From Falsiroseomonas sp050563535 (GTDB taxonomy: Bacteria > Pseudomonadota > Alphaproteobacteria > Acetobacterales > Acetobacteraceae), in assembly GCF_050563535.1 (NCBI RefSeq), contig NZ_JBNXUO010000002.1:254161-318160 (forward strand): a stretch of 64,000 bases of DNA. The letters run 5' to 3'. The notes below the pieces were generated by a model. The model saw only the letters and a list, made by a program, of their open reading frames with translations, was not told the origin of the DNA and did not search any database. Made by a program: the position numbers and the translations under genes. Position 1 is the stretch's first letter, and every line of letters begins with the position of its first letter. Below, in pieces: positions 42,701-51,424 of this stretch.

Positions 42701-43252
42701 CTGGGGAGGTCGCCGGTGGAAGGCGCGCCGCGGCTCGGCCTGCCGGTGCTGTCGGTGAACGGGGCGGCGCTGCCGGGTGCGGAGACGCTGACCGAGTTCT
42801 TCCCGGTGGCCGAGTACCTCGACGTGCCGGAGAACGAGAGCCTTACCCGCCCGGGCTTCCAGCGCATGGCGGCGGGCGTGCAGGCGGCGGGCGGCGGCGG
42901 CTTCCGCTGCCCCGCGCCGCAGGCGGTGACGGTCGAGTACGAGGATGTGCCGCTCGGCGGCGAAGGGGGCCTGGCCACCGCCTTCGTGCCGGAAGGGCTC
43001 GCGCTGCTCGACCTGCTCGCGGATGCGCTGGCGGCACGGCCGGACCTGCGGCGCGCGGCGCGCTTCGCGGTGCCGAAGCCGGCAGCGGTGCGCGTCAAGG
43101 CGGGCGACTGGTCGGTGGCGGAGGCCGGCACGCTCGCGCCCCGTGCCTCGGGCGCGCCGGCCTGGGCCGCGGCCTCGCCCGCGGCGCTGCGCGGGATGGG
43201 GGCGGTGCCCGCGGGCGCGCTGCTGGTCGAGACCTTCGAGCTGGCGGGGTGA
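39719..43252 (+). CDS. DUF6603 domain-containing giant protein
   Basis: 1177 residues. The first 150 are helical. Residues 250-930 are a long run of alternating polar/apolar beta strands typical of DUF6603: LFPENPVGDAPRIISTLRTV, MAELGWGSDQLSSVRLGIIL, VSIGGFHPRFEPKPDWLP, FGIRYKFGPIAMGASFALDA, LLGVAFDATLSGPGRWRLKG, ILFFTVEVPIDESWG. The last 250 residues form a separate region. No signal peptide or hydrophobic helix is evident. DUF6603 proteins are known mainly from actinobacteria and cyanobacteria and have no assigned function. The repeated amphipathic strands could build an elongated groove or barrel; this is inference. Confidence 0.82.
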   Translation: MPAPTQVPGPVGALRAWTRLALDAMRRAAESPALLAHVRRELGFQAGPPPDTASLLDDIRLQEKKLTEAEDAALDDALAEMLQGLGEVRRLAERLLGAGDLGDKAADTVYALCTLLAAETVRAEMPLLHAALRLLMLGYERVEEAPRLDPVAIFNRLSGRSEREGLRRFGGTDAIFGIAGPALLAVLRQAAARTARGPADVAALPAGAVYLSPGATGGISFASGWEPAPAATPADAEVAELLSRALSAAFAGALHVKGKDGPASTTELEFVLGALPLDAADGGPGVLFRIGKLKASGELELPKPEGSLAKRKLKLKAQEGSGATLLWRTDDNTVDFSAEGGDPDIELSVRAEGLPDAPAFRIGKAGKSRLDLRSVALGGRAGKGGTALFLKVEEAELVLQPGDAPGLVGDIFGALGAGKLTARVTVEFRLDAKRGFLLDGAAGLKIRLASGLGLGGAGSVAAIRAEYIDLELGPGKKGGVALGIRSAGGFRLGPPALGHVGASLDRFGFDVEFAGKDGTALKLQPPKGIGVSLDLGLVSGGGYLLLDFERGEFAGALDLTLCGWIAVKAIVILSTRRPGSTFGEDPPPYAFFALVHARFPGGLELFLRLTLNAVGGMIGLHHGFDHAALLAALPSGAMDDVLFPENPVGDAPRIISTLRTVFPVRRDAMTIGLMAELGWGSDQLSSVRLGIILPFDNWGGDRRTSLDRIILLGRLAIECFRSLPDPIRFSIKADIVGEIEFSPARVRLYGQLRDSRLGPIAIQGSAALSFGFGENAHLLVSIGGFHPRFEPKPDWLPPMDRIGATYDIGLVKAWVRGYFAVAAGTLQFGAEFGIRYKFGPIAMGASFALDALIHTSPAFRFEVSVRGAADISFRGRRLLGVAFDATLSGPGRWRLKGYAEAKILFFTVEVPIDESWGDEPAPQPPVIALAEVRARLEGDMAARENWVVALPAGTPTVLTFGAGPAPAPGEIVAHPFAHPGFVQRRLPLGIQLRRLGRSPVEGAPRLGLPVLSVNGAALPGAETLTEFFPVAEYLDVPENESLTRPGFQRMAAGVQAAGGGGFRCPAPQAVTVEYEDVPLGGEGGLATAFVPEGLALLDLLADALAARPDLRRAARFAVPKPAAVRVKAGDWSVAEAGTLAPRASGAPAWAAASPAALRGMGAVPAGALLVETFELAG

Positions 43253-43259
43253 GGCGGCG

Positions 43260-46200
43260 ATGCAGCGCCACCACTTCTTCTCCTGGGTGCGCCGCGGTCT
43301 CGGCGCCGCGCTCGCGCCCGCGGCGGGCGGGGTGCCGGCGCATGGCCGGGCGGAGGTCGGCATCGGCATCAGCCTCGGCGCCGACAACCTGGCGGCGGTC
43401 CGCACCTTCCTGATGCTCGGGCCGGGCGACGTGCTCGGCCTCGACCCCCGGCTGATCGTCCGGCAGGAGCCGCGCCCCGGGACGCGCGACTTCGAGCCGA
43501 ACATGCTCGCCGCCATCGAATTCGACCCGCCGGACCTGCCCTGGCTGGTGGCGACCACGCCGCCGGAGGGCGAGAGGCTGCGGCCCTGGCTCGTCCTCGT
43601 CGTGCTGGACCGGGACCGCGTGCGGGGCCCGCGCGTCGCGCCCGGCCGCCCGCTGCCCTTCGTCGAGGTGCCGGCGGGGGAACTGCCAGCCCTTTCGCAG
43701 TCCTGGGCCTGGGCGCATGCGCAGCGCCTGGTCGCGGAGGAGGGCGGCGACGATGCGGCGGAGATGGCGCGCCGGCCCGAGCTGAACGTCTCCCGCCTGG
43801 TCTGCCCGCGGCGGCTCGCGCCCGACCGGCGGTGGCTGGCCTGCGTGGTGCCGGCCTGGGATGCCGGTGTGCGCGCCGGCCTCGGCGAGACCGCGGCCGA
43901 TCCCCCCGCGACGCTGTCCGACGCCTGGAGCCCGGGCCAGGCGATGACGCTGCCGGTCTATCACCACTGGGAGTTCGAGACCGGCGAGGATGGCGACTTC
44001 GAGGTGCTCGCCCGCCGGCTCGGCCCGGCGCCGGCGACCATCCCGCCCCCCGGCAGCCCGGAGGCACGGCGCGGGCTGGTCTGGCTTGGCGCCGCGGATG
44101 GCCGGGCGGACACCCTGGCGGCGCTGCCGCCCGGCGGGCCGGGTGCCGAGATCCGGCAGGAGGCGCCGCTGGAGGCGCCCCGCCGCGTCGCCCGGCTGGA
44201 GGATGTGCCGGCCGCCTTCACCGAGGCGATCCGCCGCGCGACCACCCCCGCCGACCCGGCGCCCGGCGAGCCGGCCGAGCTGCTGCCGCCGCTGCACGGC
44301 GCCGGCCATGCCCGGCGCGACCGGCCGGACCCCGCCCGGATGGGCTCCGACTGGTTCGACGAGCTGAACCTGGACCCGCGCACGCGCATCGCCGCGCGGC
44401 TCGGCGCCGACACCGTCCGCCGCTACCAGGAGGACCTGATGCAGGCCGCCTGGGAACAGGTGGGGGAGGTGCTGGCGGCGAATGCGCAGCTGGACCGCGG
44501 GCGGCTGGCGGCGCTGGTGAACACCCGCGCGGTGGACCGCCATCTGCGCCGGCTGCAGCCGGAACGCGTGCTCGCCATCACCTCCGTCCTGCATGCGCGC
44601 ACCTTCCCCGACCGCGCGGGCGAGCGGGGGGGCCTGACCGTCGCGGGCGAGATCGCGGCGAGCAGCCTGCCCGACCGCGCCTTCGACGCGGCCGCGCGCC
44701 GCCTGGCCAGCCCCGTCGGGCGGCTGATGCGCGTCACCGCGCGGTCGCTCGCCGCGCGCAACCTGGGCACGGACGGCGTGCGCCATGCCGCGGCGCGCGG
44801 GCTGGCCGGCGCGATGCTGCGCAGCGAGGCCGCCGCCGACCCGTCGCTGCGCGGGCGCGACGGCATCACCGGCTTCCGCCCCGCCGAGGACGCGCTGCGG
44901 CAGGGCATCGGGGAAGTGCGGATCGGGCAGGACAGCATCGCGCTCGACCGGCTCGGCGTCGGCGCGGGCGTGCTGGACCGCGCCGACCGGCCGCGGGCGG
45001 ATCTCGCGCAGGTCGGCGCGCTGCCGGAAAGCCGCATCGGCGACGTGCAGCGCTTCGCCGCCGCACAGGGCACCGGGCTGGCGGAGGCGGTGGCGCAGGT
45101 GGAGGCGATGCGCGCCGCGGCGCCGCGCGCCGCCGCGGTGGCGCTGCAGGACGAAGGCGGCACGCGGCGGCTGGTGGCGCTGGAGGCGACCGAGGCGCCC
45201 GGCGGGACGGTGCTGTCGATCGTCGACGGGGCGGGACGGCGGCAGGACCTGCTGACCGCGGCGGGCGCCGGCCTTCGCGACGTGGGGCAGGCGGTGGATC
45301 TGGCGCGCGGCGCGACGCGCGGCCTGCTCGACGCCGTGCGGCAGGGGCGCCGCGCCACCGTGGCGGAGCGCTTGGAGGGCGGCCAGGCGGTGCTGCGGCT
45401 TCGCCTGACCGACCCGCCGGCGCCCCAGGCCCGCAACGAGGGGCGCGACCTGTTCCGCACGCGCCTGCGGTCCCGCACGCGGGACGTGACGATCCCATGG
45501 GGAGGGGCGTCCGACACCGTCCCGCGCGGGCGCGGCGTGGAGGCGCGGGCCGACCCGCCGGTGCTCGACCTCGGCACGGATGCGACGCCGCTGTTCAGCG
45601 CGGTGCTGGCCCTGCCGGACCGCGACCCGGCGATGGTCGCGCGGGTGGAGCTTGCCTTCGACCGGCTCGCGCTGCCGCCGCTCGCCCCCACGGCGGTGCT
45701 GGTGACACCGCGGGACGGGCTGCCGGCGCTGGCCGCGCAGCTGCGCGCCGCGATCCACCCGCCGCGGGTGATCGGCCGCCGGCTCGGCGCGCAGATCGAC
45801 ATCCCGCCCTGGCTCGGCGGCGGCCGAGCCCCGCTCGACCCCATCATGGCCGCGCCGGAGCTGCGCGCGCCGCTGGCCGACATGCTGTCCGCCTTCGCGC
45901 CGGACCAGATGCTCCCGCGGGAGCTGACGCTGCCGCCGGACGGGGTGGCGGCGCTGAAGACCAACCCGCGCTTCATCGCCGCCTTCATGGTCGGCGCGAA
46001 CCACGAGATGAACCGGGAACTGCTGTGGCGGACCTACCCGACCGACGGGCGGGCCACCGCGCTCACGCGGTTCTGGAACTGGCGCGACCCGGCGCGTAAC
46101 GACTGCGGCCCGATCCACGCCTGGCCCGCCGCCGGGCCGCTCTCGGCGCGGCTCTCCTCCGGCGGGGCGCGCATCGCGCTGGTGCTGCGGGGCAACCTGC

Positions 46201-46658
46201 TGCGGCGCTATCCCGGCACGCAGGTGCTGGCCTGGAAGGTGGAGGGCGGCAAGCCGATGCCGGTGGACCCGGCCCGCCCGGCCGATGCGCCGCGCGGAAC
46301 CCTGTTCAGGCTCCGCATCGAGCCCGACATCACCGTCGTCGGCCTCGACATCACGGAAGCCGACCTCGACGCCGATCCGCGCTGGCACTTCGTGCTGCAG
46401 GAACCCGTCACCGAGCCGCGCTTCGGGCTGGACGCGCCGGAGACGCCGCGCGGCGGGCGCCGGCGCGGCTTCCGCGGCCAGGCGGTGGCCAACGACCTGA
46501 ACTGGACCCAGACCGGCACGGAGCCGGGCGCCCATCTCGACCCGCTGCGCGTGCCGGGGGGCGGGGTGGAGGGCAGCGCGGCGGGGCTGGCCAACCTGCT
46601 GCTGCAGCGCCCCGTGCGCGTGCTGATCCCCGCCGCCACCCTGCTTCCCAAGAGCTGA
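43260..46658 (+). CDS. Uncharacterised giant protein (1132 aa) of the DUF6603 cluster
   Basis: 1132 residues, seven bases after the DUF6603 stop. Starts MQRHHFFSWVRRGLGAAL, with a beta-rich N-half (RPWLVLVVLDRDRV, CVVPAWDAGVRAGLG, TLPVYHHWEFETGEDGDFE). The middle is helical and Ala/Arg-rich (residues 330-700). The C-part contains the striking motif NHEMNRELLWRTYPTD followed by TRFWNW and a final beta region (FVLQEPVTEPRFGLD, NDLNWTQTG). I recall this NHEM-ELLWR-YPTD motif from other hypothetical proteins but know no function. No signal peptide, membrane helix or catalytic motif is visible. Confidence 0.78.
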   Translation: MQRHHFFSWVRRGLGAALAPAAGGVPAHGRAEVGIGISLGADNLAAVRTFLMLGPGDVLGLDPRLIVRQEPRPGTRDFEPNMLAAIEFDPPDLPWLVATTPPEGERLRPWLVLVVLDRDRVRGPRVAPGRPLPFVEVPAGELPALSQSWAWAHAQRLVAEEGGDDAAEMARRPELNVSRLVCPRRLAPDRRWLACVVPAWDAGVRAGLGETAADPPATLSDAWSPGQAMTLPVYHHWEFETGEDGDFEVLARRLGPAPATIPPPGSPEARRGLVWLGAADGRADTLAALPPGGPGAEIRQEAPLEAPRRVARLEDVPAAFTEAIRRATTPADPAPGEPAELLPPLHGAGHARRDRPDPARMGSDWFDELNLDPRTRIAARLGADTVRRYQEDLMQAAWEQVGEVLAANAQLDRGRLAALVNTRAVDRHLRRLQPERVLAITSVLHARTFPDRAGERGGLTVAGEIAASSLPDRAFDAAARRLASPVGRLMRVTARSLAARNLGTDGVRHAAARGLAGAMLRSEAAADPSLRGRDGITGFRPAEDALRQGIGEVRIGQDSIALDRLGVGAGVLDRADRPRADLAQVGALPESRIGDVQRFAAAQGTGLAEAVAQVEAMRAAAPRAAAVALQDEGGTRRLVALEATEAPGGTVLSIVDGAGRRQDLLTAAGAGLRDVGQAVDLARGATRGLLDAVRQGRRATVAERLEGGQAVLRLRLTDPPAPQARNEGRDLFRTRLRSRTRDVTIPWGGASDTVPRGRGVEARADPPVLDLGTDATPLFSAVLALPDRDPAMVARVELAFDRLALPPLAPTAVLVTPRDGLPALAAQLRAAIHPPRVIGRRLGAQIDIPPWLGGGRAPLDPIMAAPELRAPLADMLSAFAPDQMLPRELTLPPDGVAALKTNPRFIAAFMVGANHEMNRELLWRTYPTDGRATALTRFWNWRDPARNDCGPIHAWPAAGPLSARLSSGGARIALVLRGNLLRRYPGTQVLAWKVEGGKPMPVDPARPADAPRGTLFRLRIEPDITVVGLDITEADLDADPRWHFVLQEPVTEPRFGLDAPETPRGGRRRGFRGQAVANDLNWTQTGTEPGAHLDPLRVPGGGVEGSAAGLANLLLQRPVRVLIPAATLLPKS

Positions 46659-46672
46659 CCGCAGGAGCCGCC

Positions 46673-49600
46673 ATGCCGCCGCTCGAGCTCGATAGCTTCC
46701 GCACCGCCCGCGAGGCCGCCGCCGCCGCCACGCGGGAGGCGGAGGCGTCCGGCCTGCGGGCCGCCGCGGCCGAACGCGCCGCGCTGCGCGCGCGCGCGGC
46801 AGGCGACGCCGCGGGCGCCGAGGCGCGGGAGCGGGAGGCGGCGGAGCTGCGTGCCCGCCGCGCGGAGGCGATCCGCCTGCGCGCGGAACATGGCGCCGAG
46901 GTGGCGGGCCTGCTCGGCGGGATGGAGCGCCAGGCGGAACTGCTGGTCGGCACGCTGTCGGCCGCGCATCCCGTCGCGCTGCTGCCGGTGCGGATCGAGA
47001 CGCGGTTCGACCGCGACGCAGCGGGCGCGGTGGAGGCGCTCCGGGTCCGCATCTTCCCCGACCAGATCCACCTGCACCAGCACCGCCCCTTTCTGACCCC
47101 GGCCGAAGCCGCCGCGGGCCGGGCATACTGGACGGCGCTGCGCGCCAACCCGGGCGCCCCGGCCGAGGCCTGGGACGCGCTGGTCGATGCCGCCGCCACG
47201 CCGGAGCGCGCGGCCTTCGTCGCGGATGCGCTGCGGCCGCGCAACGCCGCGCCCGACGCCCCGGACTTCCCGGAGGTGGAGGAGATCGCCGCCGCCGGGC
47301 CGGCCCCGGCCCAGGCGCGCCTGCTGCCGACGCGCTGGCTCGTCGCGCTGTTCGACGCCGAGTGGCGGGAGTTCCACCGGTGCTGGGGCGAGCCGATCCC
47401 CGACAGCCTCGCCGTCGCCCCCTTCGGCGACGCCATGCTGGAGCCCGGGGAGGCGGAGGCGCCCGACCCGGAGGACGGCGACGACGAGGCGCCCGCCGCC
47501 GGGGAGGACGGGGCCGGGCCGGGCGATGCGGAGGATTTCGCCTGGGTGACGGACTTCGCGCGCGCGGAGGCGGCCGGCATGGCGGTGACCATCCGGCGCG
47601 CCGAGCTTGGCGGGCGCGATCTCGGTGCGGGCGTGCCGCGGCTGGTCGTCCTCGGCGTGGACTGGACGATGGGGCCGGAGGAAGCGGCGGGACGCCTGGC
47701 GGACCAGTTGTGCGCGCAGGGCTTCGCGCAGGGGCTGGAATTCCTCGCGCCAGGCACGCCAACCAACGCCCGCAGCGGCGGGCTGGAAGGCCGCGCGGAA
47801 CGCGCGAAGGCCTTCCCGGCCGATCCGGCGGCGCTGGCGGGCGGCGCGCCGGGCGCGGAGACGGACGCCGCGCGGCTTGCCGCCGCGCTCGGCCTCGGCA
47901 CCGCGGCGGGGACGGCGCTCGCGCGCTTTCCGGGCGGCCTCGCGGACCGCGAGGTCACGGCGCGGGAGTTGAACACCGCGCTGTGGGGCGCCGTCTTCGG
48001 CTTCTTCTTCGCCGAACTGGTCGATGGCATGGTCCCGCCGCCGATGCTGGACGCGCTGCGGTGGCATGTGCGCGACCACCTGCGCCCTGCGGGGCCGCTG
48101 CCGGCGCTGCGCATCGGGCGGCAGCCCTATGGCGTGCTGCCGGTCCTCGGCCTGCCGCTTCGCCGGGAGGGGGAGGCGTCCTTCGCCGCCTGGCCGGCCT
48201 TCGAGGCGGGGCTGGGGCGCATGCTGGGCCGCATCCGCGCCTGGGTGGAGGCGCCGTCGCTGCCCGGCGCCGCGGGCACCGCCCCGCTGGACGCGCTGCC
48301 CTGCATGGCGGCGGTGCCGCGGGGCGAGGACACGCCCGACATCCTGGCGCGCATCCTGAAGCAGGGGCCGCTGGCCGCGTCCGGCGCGATCCGCCTGACC
48401 ATCGGCGAATGGAGCCGCCTGCATTCCACGGCCGCCAGGACCGAGGCTGCGCGGCATCACGCGGCGATGGTGGGCGCCATCTTCGCGCATCTCGGCCTGT
48501 CGCAGGAACGGCTGATGGTGTCGGAACGCACCACCCTGCCGCGCATCCTGCCGGAGCGCCGGGCGACGCCGATGCGGGGACTGCCCTGGGTCGCTGCCGA
48601 CCTCGCCGGGTCGGACGTGCCGAAGCGCGCGGCGGAAAGGCTCGCCGCCCGGCTCGGCCGCCTGCATTTCGGCAACGAGGAGGCGATCCGCACGGTGCTC
48701 GCCGAGGCGGCGGACGAGGTGGACACGCTCTACGAATCGCTGCTGCTCGTCTCCGCCGCGCATGAGGTGGAGGAGGTGATCCTGAAGCTGCTGCTGCGCA
48801 TGCCCGCGCCGGCGGCGGGCGGCGGGGGCGGGCGCTTCGCGGCCGAGATGGCGGGGATGGAAGCCCAGCCTGCGATGGCGCGCGCGCTGATGGTCGAGAC
48901 GCCGTCGCAGGCGCTCGGCCTCAGGCGGGCCGGGGCGGCGACGAGCTTCGCGCAGGACGTCCATGCGGAGCTGGAGGTCCTGCGCGACCTGCCGGTGCTC
49001 GATGTCGCGCCGGAGTCGGGGTTCCGCGACCTCCATGCGCAGCGCGTCGCCGCGACGCTGCTCGGCGCCCGGCCGGCAGCGGAGGTGGACCATGCGATGC
49101 GCGGGCTGCTCGACTGCGGGTCGCACCGGCTGGATGCCTGGATCACCTCGCTCGCCGCGCGCCGCCTCGACGCGCAGCGCCGCGCGGCACCGGGCGGGCT
49201 GCACCTGGGCGGCTGGGGCATCGTGCACGACCTGCGCCCGGACCCGGCTGGCGAGGCGAGCGAGGGCTTCGTCCAGGTGCCGACCCTGCGCCACGGGGCG
49301 GCGGCGGCGGTGATGCGCGCGGCGCACATGGCCAACCGCGACGACGAGCCGGAGGCCTTCGCGGTGCGGCTCGACTCCGCGCGGGTGCGCGACGCGATCG
49401 CCCTGTCCGAGGGCGTGGCGCAGGGGCAGCCGCCCGGCGCGCTGCTCGGCTACCGGCTGGAGAAGCGGCTGCTGCAGGACAGGCCCCGGGCGAAGTTCAT
49501 CGGCCCGCTGCGCCGGCTCTGCCCGCTTCCCGGCGCCCCGCCCGTCGTCGCGCCGGTGCCGGAGGCGACGGAGGCGATCCCGCCCGCGGGGGTGGTGGAT

Positions 49601-51421
49601 GGCCTCGCCCTCGCGATGCTGTGGCAGGATCGCGGCACCGACGCCGCCTTCCACGCGAAGCTGCGCCCCCATGCCGGCTTCGAGCCCAGCGGCCCGGACC
49701 TCGCCGCGCTCGGCACGCATCTCGACGCGCTGCTGGGCCTGGCCGACGGCTTCGCCGACCTGTGGTCCTTCGAGGCGGTGCACCACCTCGCCTCCGGCAA
49801 CCTCGACCGCGCCGCGGCCGCGATGGCGGTGACCGACCGCCAGGCGGCCCCGCCGGAGGCCCAGGCCGTGCGGACCCCGCGGGAGGCCTGGGGCTACACG
49901 CAGAAGCTGCTCTGGCTTCGCCCCGCCGATGCGGTGGCCGAGGGGTGGCCGCTGGATGTGGCGGCGGAGGCCGAGCCGGTCGGCAACGCCATCGCCGCCG
50001 ACCTCATCGGCCCGCCCGGCCGTTTCCTCCTCGGCGGGGAGGTGGTGGGGGATGACGGCGCGGCGACGCCGCTGCCGGGCCTGCCGCCGACCGAACTCGG
50101 CCTGTCGCCGCTGGCGCTGCTGCGCCTGGCGGAGGAGGAGCCGGGTGGCGCCATGTCGCGGCTGGAGGCGCGGGTGGCGGCGGTGCTGGAGCGCCGCGCG
50201 ACGGAAGCGGGCCTGCTGCCGGCCACGGGCCGCCTGCGCCTGCTGCCCGGCCCGCCCGCCGGGGCCGAGGCGCTGGGCCTCGATCCGCTGCTCGCGCTGC
50301 TGACCGCCGTGCGCGAGGCGCTGCACGACCGCCCGGCCGCCACCTGCCGGGACCTGGTGCCGCCGCGCGGGCCCGTGGCGGATGGCGCGGCGCGGGATGC
50401 GCTGCGACCGCGGATCGCGGCGCTGGAGGCGCGGCTGGCCGCGGCGATCGGCGCGATCGACGCCGCGGCGGACCGCGCGGCGATGCTGGAGGCGCTGCGC
50501 GGCGCCTCCGCACTCGCCGAGGTGCCGGCGCTGGTCCATGCCGATCCCCCGCCGGCGCGCATGCCGGACGAGGCGGTGGCGACCGCCGCCGCGGCGGCGC
50601 GCGCCTCGCTCGAGTCTCTGCGCCGGCGCTGCGCCGCGCCGCCCGCCGATGGCTCCGACGCCGAGGCGCTGGCGGCGGATGCGGAGACGATCCGCCACGT
50701 CTTCGGCGCCGGCTTCCCCGTGCTGCCGCCCTTCGTCCTGCCGCCCGCCGACGCCGCGGCCTGCGAGGCGAGTCTCGGCGCCCGCGCCGAGCTGCTCGGG
50801 CCCGGCGGCGGCTTCGAGGTGGTGCGCTGGCAGCGCGCGATGGCGATGGTGCGCCCTCGCATCCGCGCGCTTGTCGCCGCGCTCGACGGCGCGAGCCTGA
50901 CGGGGCACGAGGCGGGGGCGGGCGCGGCGGTGGTGCAACTGCCCTTGCAGCCCGGGCAGCGATGGGTCGCGCTGCCCTTCGCCGACCCGGACCGGCCGCC
51001 GCGCGCCACGCTGCTGGCGGCCGTGCTGCTCGGCACCGCGCCACCGCTCGGCGCGCCGCTCGCGGGGGTGTCCATCGATTCCTGGGTGGAGGCGGTGCCG
51101 GAGCGGCGCGTCACCACCTCCGTCGCCTTCCACCACGACGCGCCCGGCGCGCGCCCGCCGCAATCGGTGCTGCTGGCGCTCGACCCCGGGCTCGGCGCCG
51201 CCGGCTGGTCCACCGAGGCGCTGCTGGCCGCGGTGCGGGAAGCGTTCGACCTGGCCCGGCTGCGGCTGCTGATGCCGGAGGACATCGCCGGGCACGGCGC
51301 GGTGCTGCCGACCACGCTGGTGCCGCGCAACCTGGCGGGGCAGTCGGCCTCCTCAGACCTCGTGACGAAGCTCGGGCACATCTCGGCCGCGCAGGCCGCC
51401 TTCATCGCGGGGAGGGACTGA
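46673..51421 (+). CDS. Uncharacterised giant protein (1582 aa) of the DUF6603 cluster
   Basis: 1582 residues, 14 bases after the previous stop with a GCAGGAG ribosome site. Residues 10-85 are a strongly predicted coiled coil (Ala/Glu/Arg heptads). Then ALLPVRIETRFD, LRVRIFPDQIHLHQHRPFLT and AAGRAYWTAL, an acidic linker near 260-285, and LRIGRQPYGVLPVLGLPLR. A long helical midpart follows, and the end contains LLAVLLG-type beta strands and LVPRNLAGQSASSDLVTKLG. No signal peptide or membrane segment. No known enzyme motif; it looks like a structural or scaffold protein. Confidence 0.78.
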   Translation: MPPLELDSFRTAREAAAAATREAEASGLRAAAAERAALRARAAGDAAGAEAREREAAELRARRAEAIRLRAEHGAEVAGLLGGMERQAELLVGTLSAAHPVALLPVRIETRFDRDAAGAVEALRVRIFPDQIHLHQHRPFLTPAEAAAGRAYWTALRANPGAPAEAWDALVDAAATPERAAFVADALRPRNAAPDAPDFPEVEEIAAAGPAPAQARLLPTRWLVALFDAEWREFHRCWGEPIPDSLAVAPFGDAMLEPGEAEAPDPEDGDDEAPAAGEDGAGPGDAEDFAWVTDFARAEAAGMAVTIRRAELGGRDLGAGVPRLVVLGVDWTMGPEEAAGRLADQLCAQGFAQGLEFLAPGTPTNARSGGLEGRAERAKAFPADPAALAGGAPGAETDAARLAAALGLGTAAGTALARFPGGLADREVTARELNTALWGAVFGFFFAELVDGMVPPPMLDALRWHVRDHLRPAGPLPALRIGRQPYGVLPVLGLPLRREGEASFAAWPAFEAGLGRMLGRIRAWVEAPSLPGAAGTAPLDALPCMAAVPRGEDTPDILARILKQGPLAASGAIRLTIGEWSRLHSTAARTEAARHHAAMVGAIFAHLGLSQERLMVSERTTLPRILPERRATPMRGLPWVAADLAGSDVPKRAAERLAARLGRLHFGNEEAIRTVLAEAADEVDTLYESLLLVSAAHEVEEVILKLLLRMPAPAAGGGGGRFAAEMAGMEAQPAMARALMVETPSQALGLRRAGAATSFAQDVHAELEVLRDLPVLDVAPESGFRDLHAQRVAATLLGARPAAEVDHAMRGLLDCGSHRLDAWITSLAARRLDAQRRAAPGGLHLGGWGIVHDLRPDPAGEASEGFVQVPTLRHGAAAAVMRAAHMANRDDEPEAFAVRLDSARVRDAIALSEGVAQGQPPGALLGYRLEKRLLQDRPRAKFIGPLRRLCPLPGAPPVVAPVPEATEAIPPAGVVDGLALAMLWQDRGTDAAFHAKLRPHAGFEPSGPDLAALGTHLDALLGLADGFADLWSFEAVHHLASGNLDRAAAAMAVTDRQAAPPEAQAVRTPREAWGYTQKLLWLRPADAVAEGWPLDVAAEAEPVGNAIAADLIGPPGRFLLGGEVVGDDGAATPLPGLPPTELGLSPLALLRLAEEEPGGAMSRLEARVAAVLERRATEAGLLPATGRLRLLPGPPAGAEALGLDPLLALLTAVREALHDRPAATCRDLVPPRGPVADGAARDALRPRIAALEARLAAAIGAIDAAADRAAMLEALRGASALAEVPALVHADPPPARMPDEAVATAAAAARASLESLRRRCAAPPADGSDAEALAADAETIRHVFGAGFPVLPPFVLPPADAAACEASLGARAELLGPGGGFEVVRWQRAMAMVRPRIRALVAALDGASLTGHEAGAGAAVVQLPLQPGQRWVALPFADPDRPPRATLLAAVLLGTAPPLGAPLAGVSIDSWVEAVPERRVTTSVAFHHDAPGARPPQSVLLALDPGLGAAGWSTEALLAAVREAFDLARLRLLMPEDIAGHGAVLPTTLVPRNLAGQSASSDLVTKLGHISAAQAAFIAGRD

Positions 51422-51424
51422 GCC

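Noticed and set aside
46208..51295. A 1695-codon open frame on the minus strand opposite the 1582-residue gene, and similar ones at 39572-43558 and 43095-47762
   Set aside because: Antisense open frames are expected in DNA with this GC content. Their translations are Arg/Pro/Ala-rich, have no domains and no ribosome sites, while the plus-strand frames have conserved-looking motifs and tight gene junctions.
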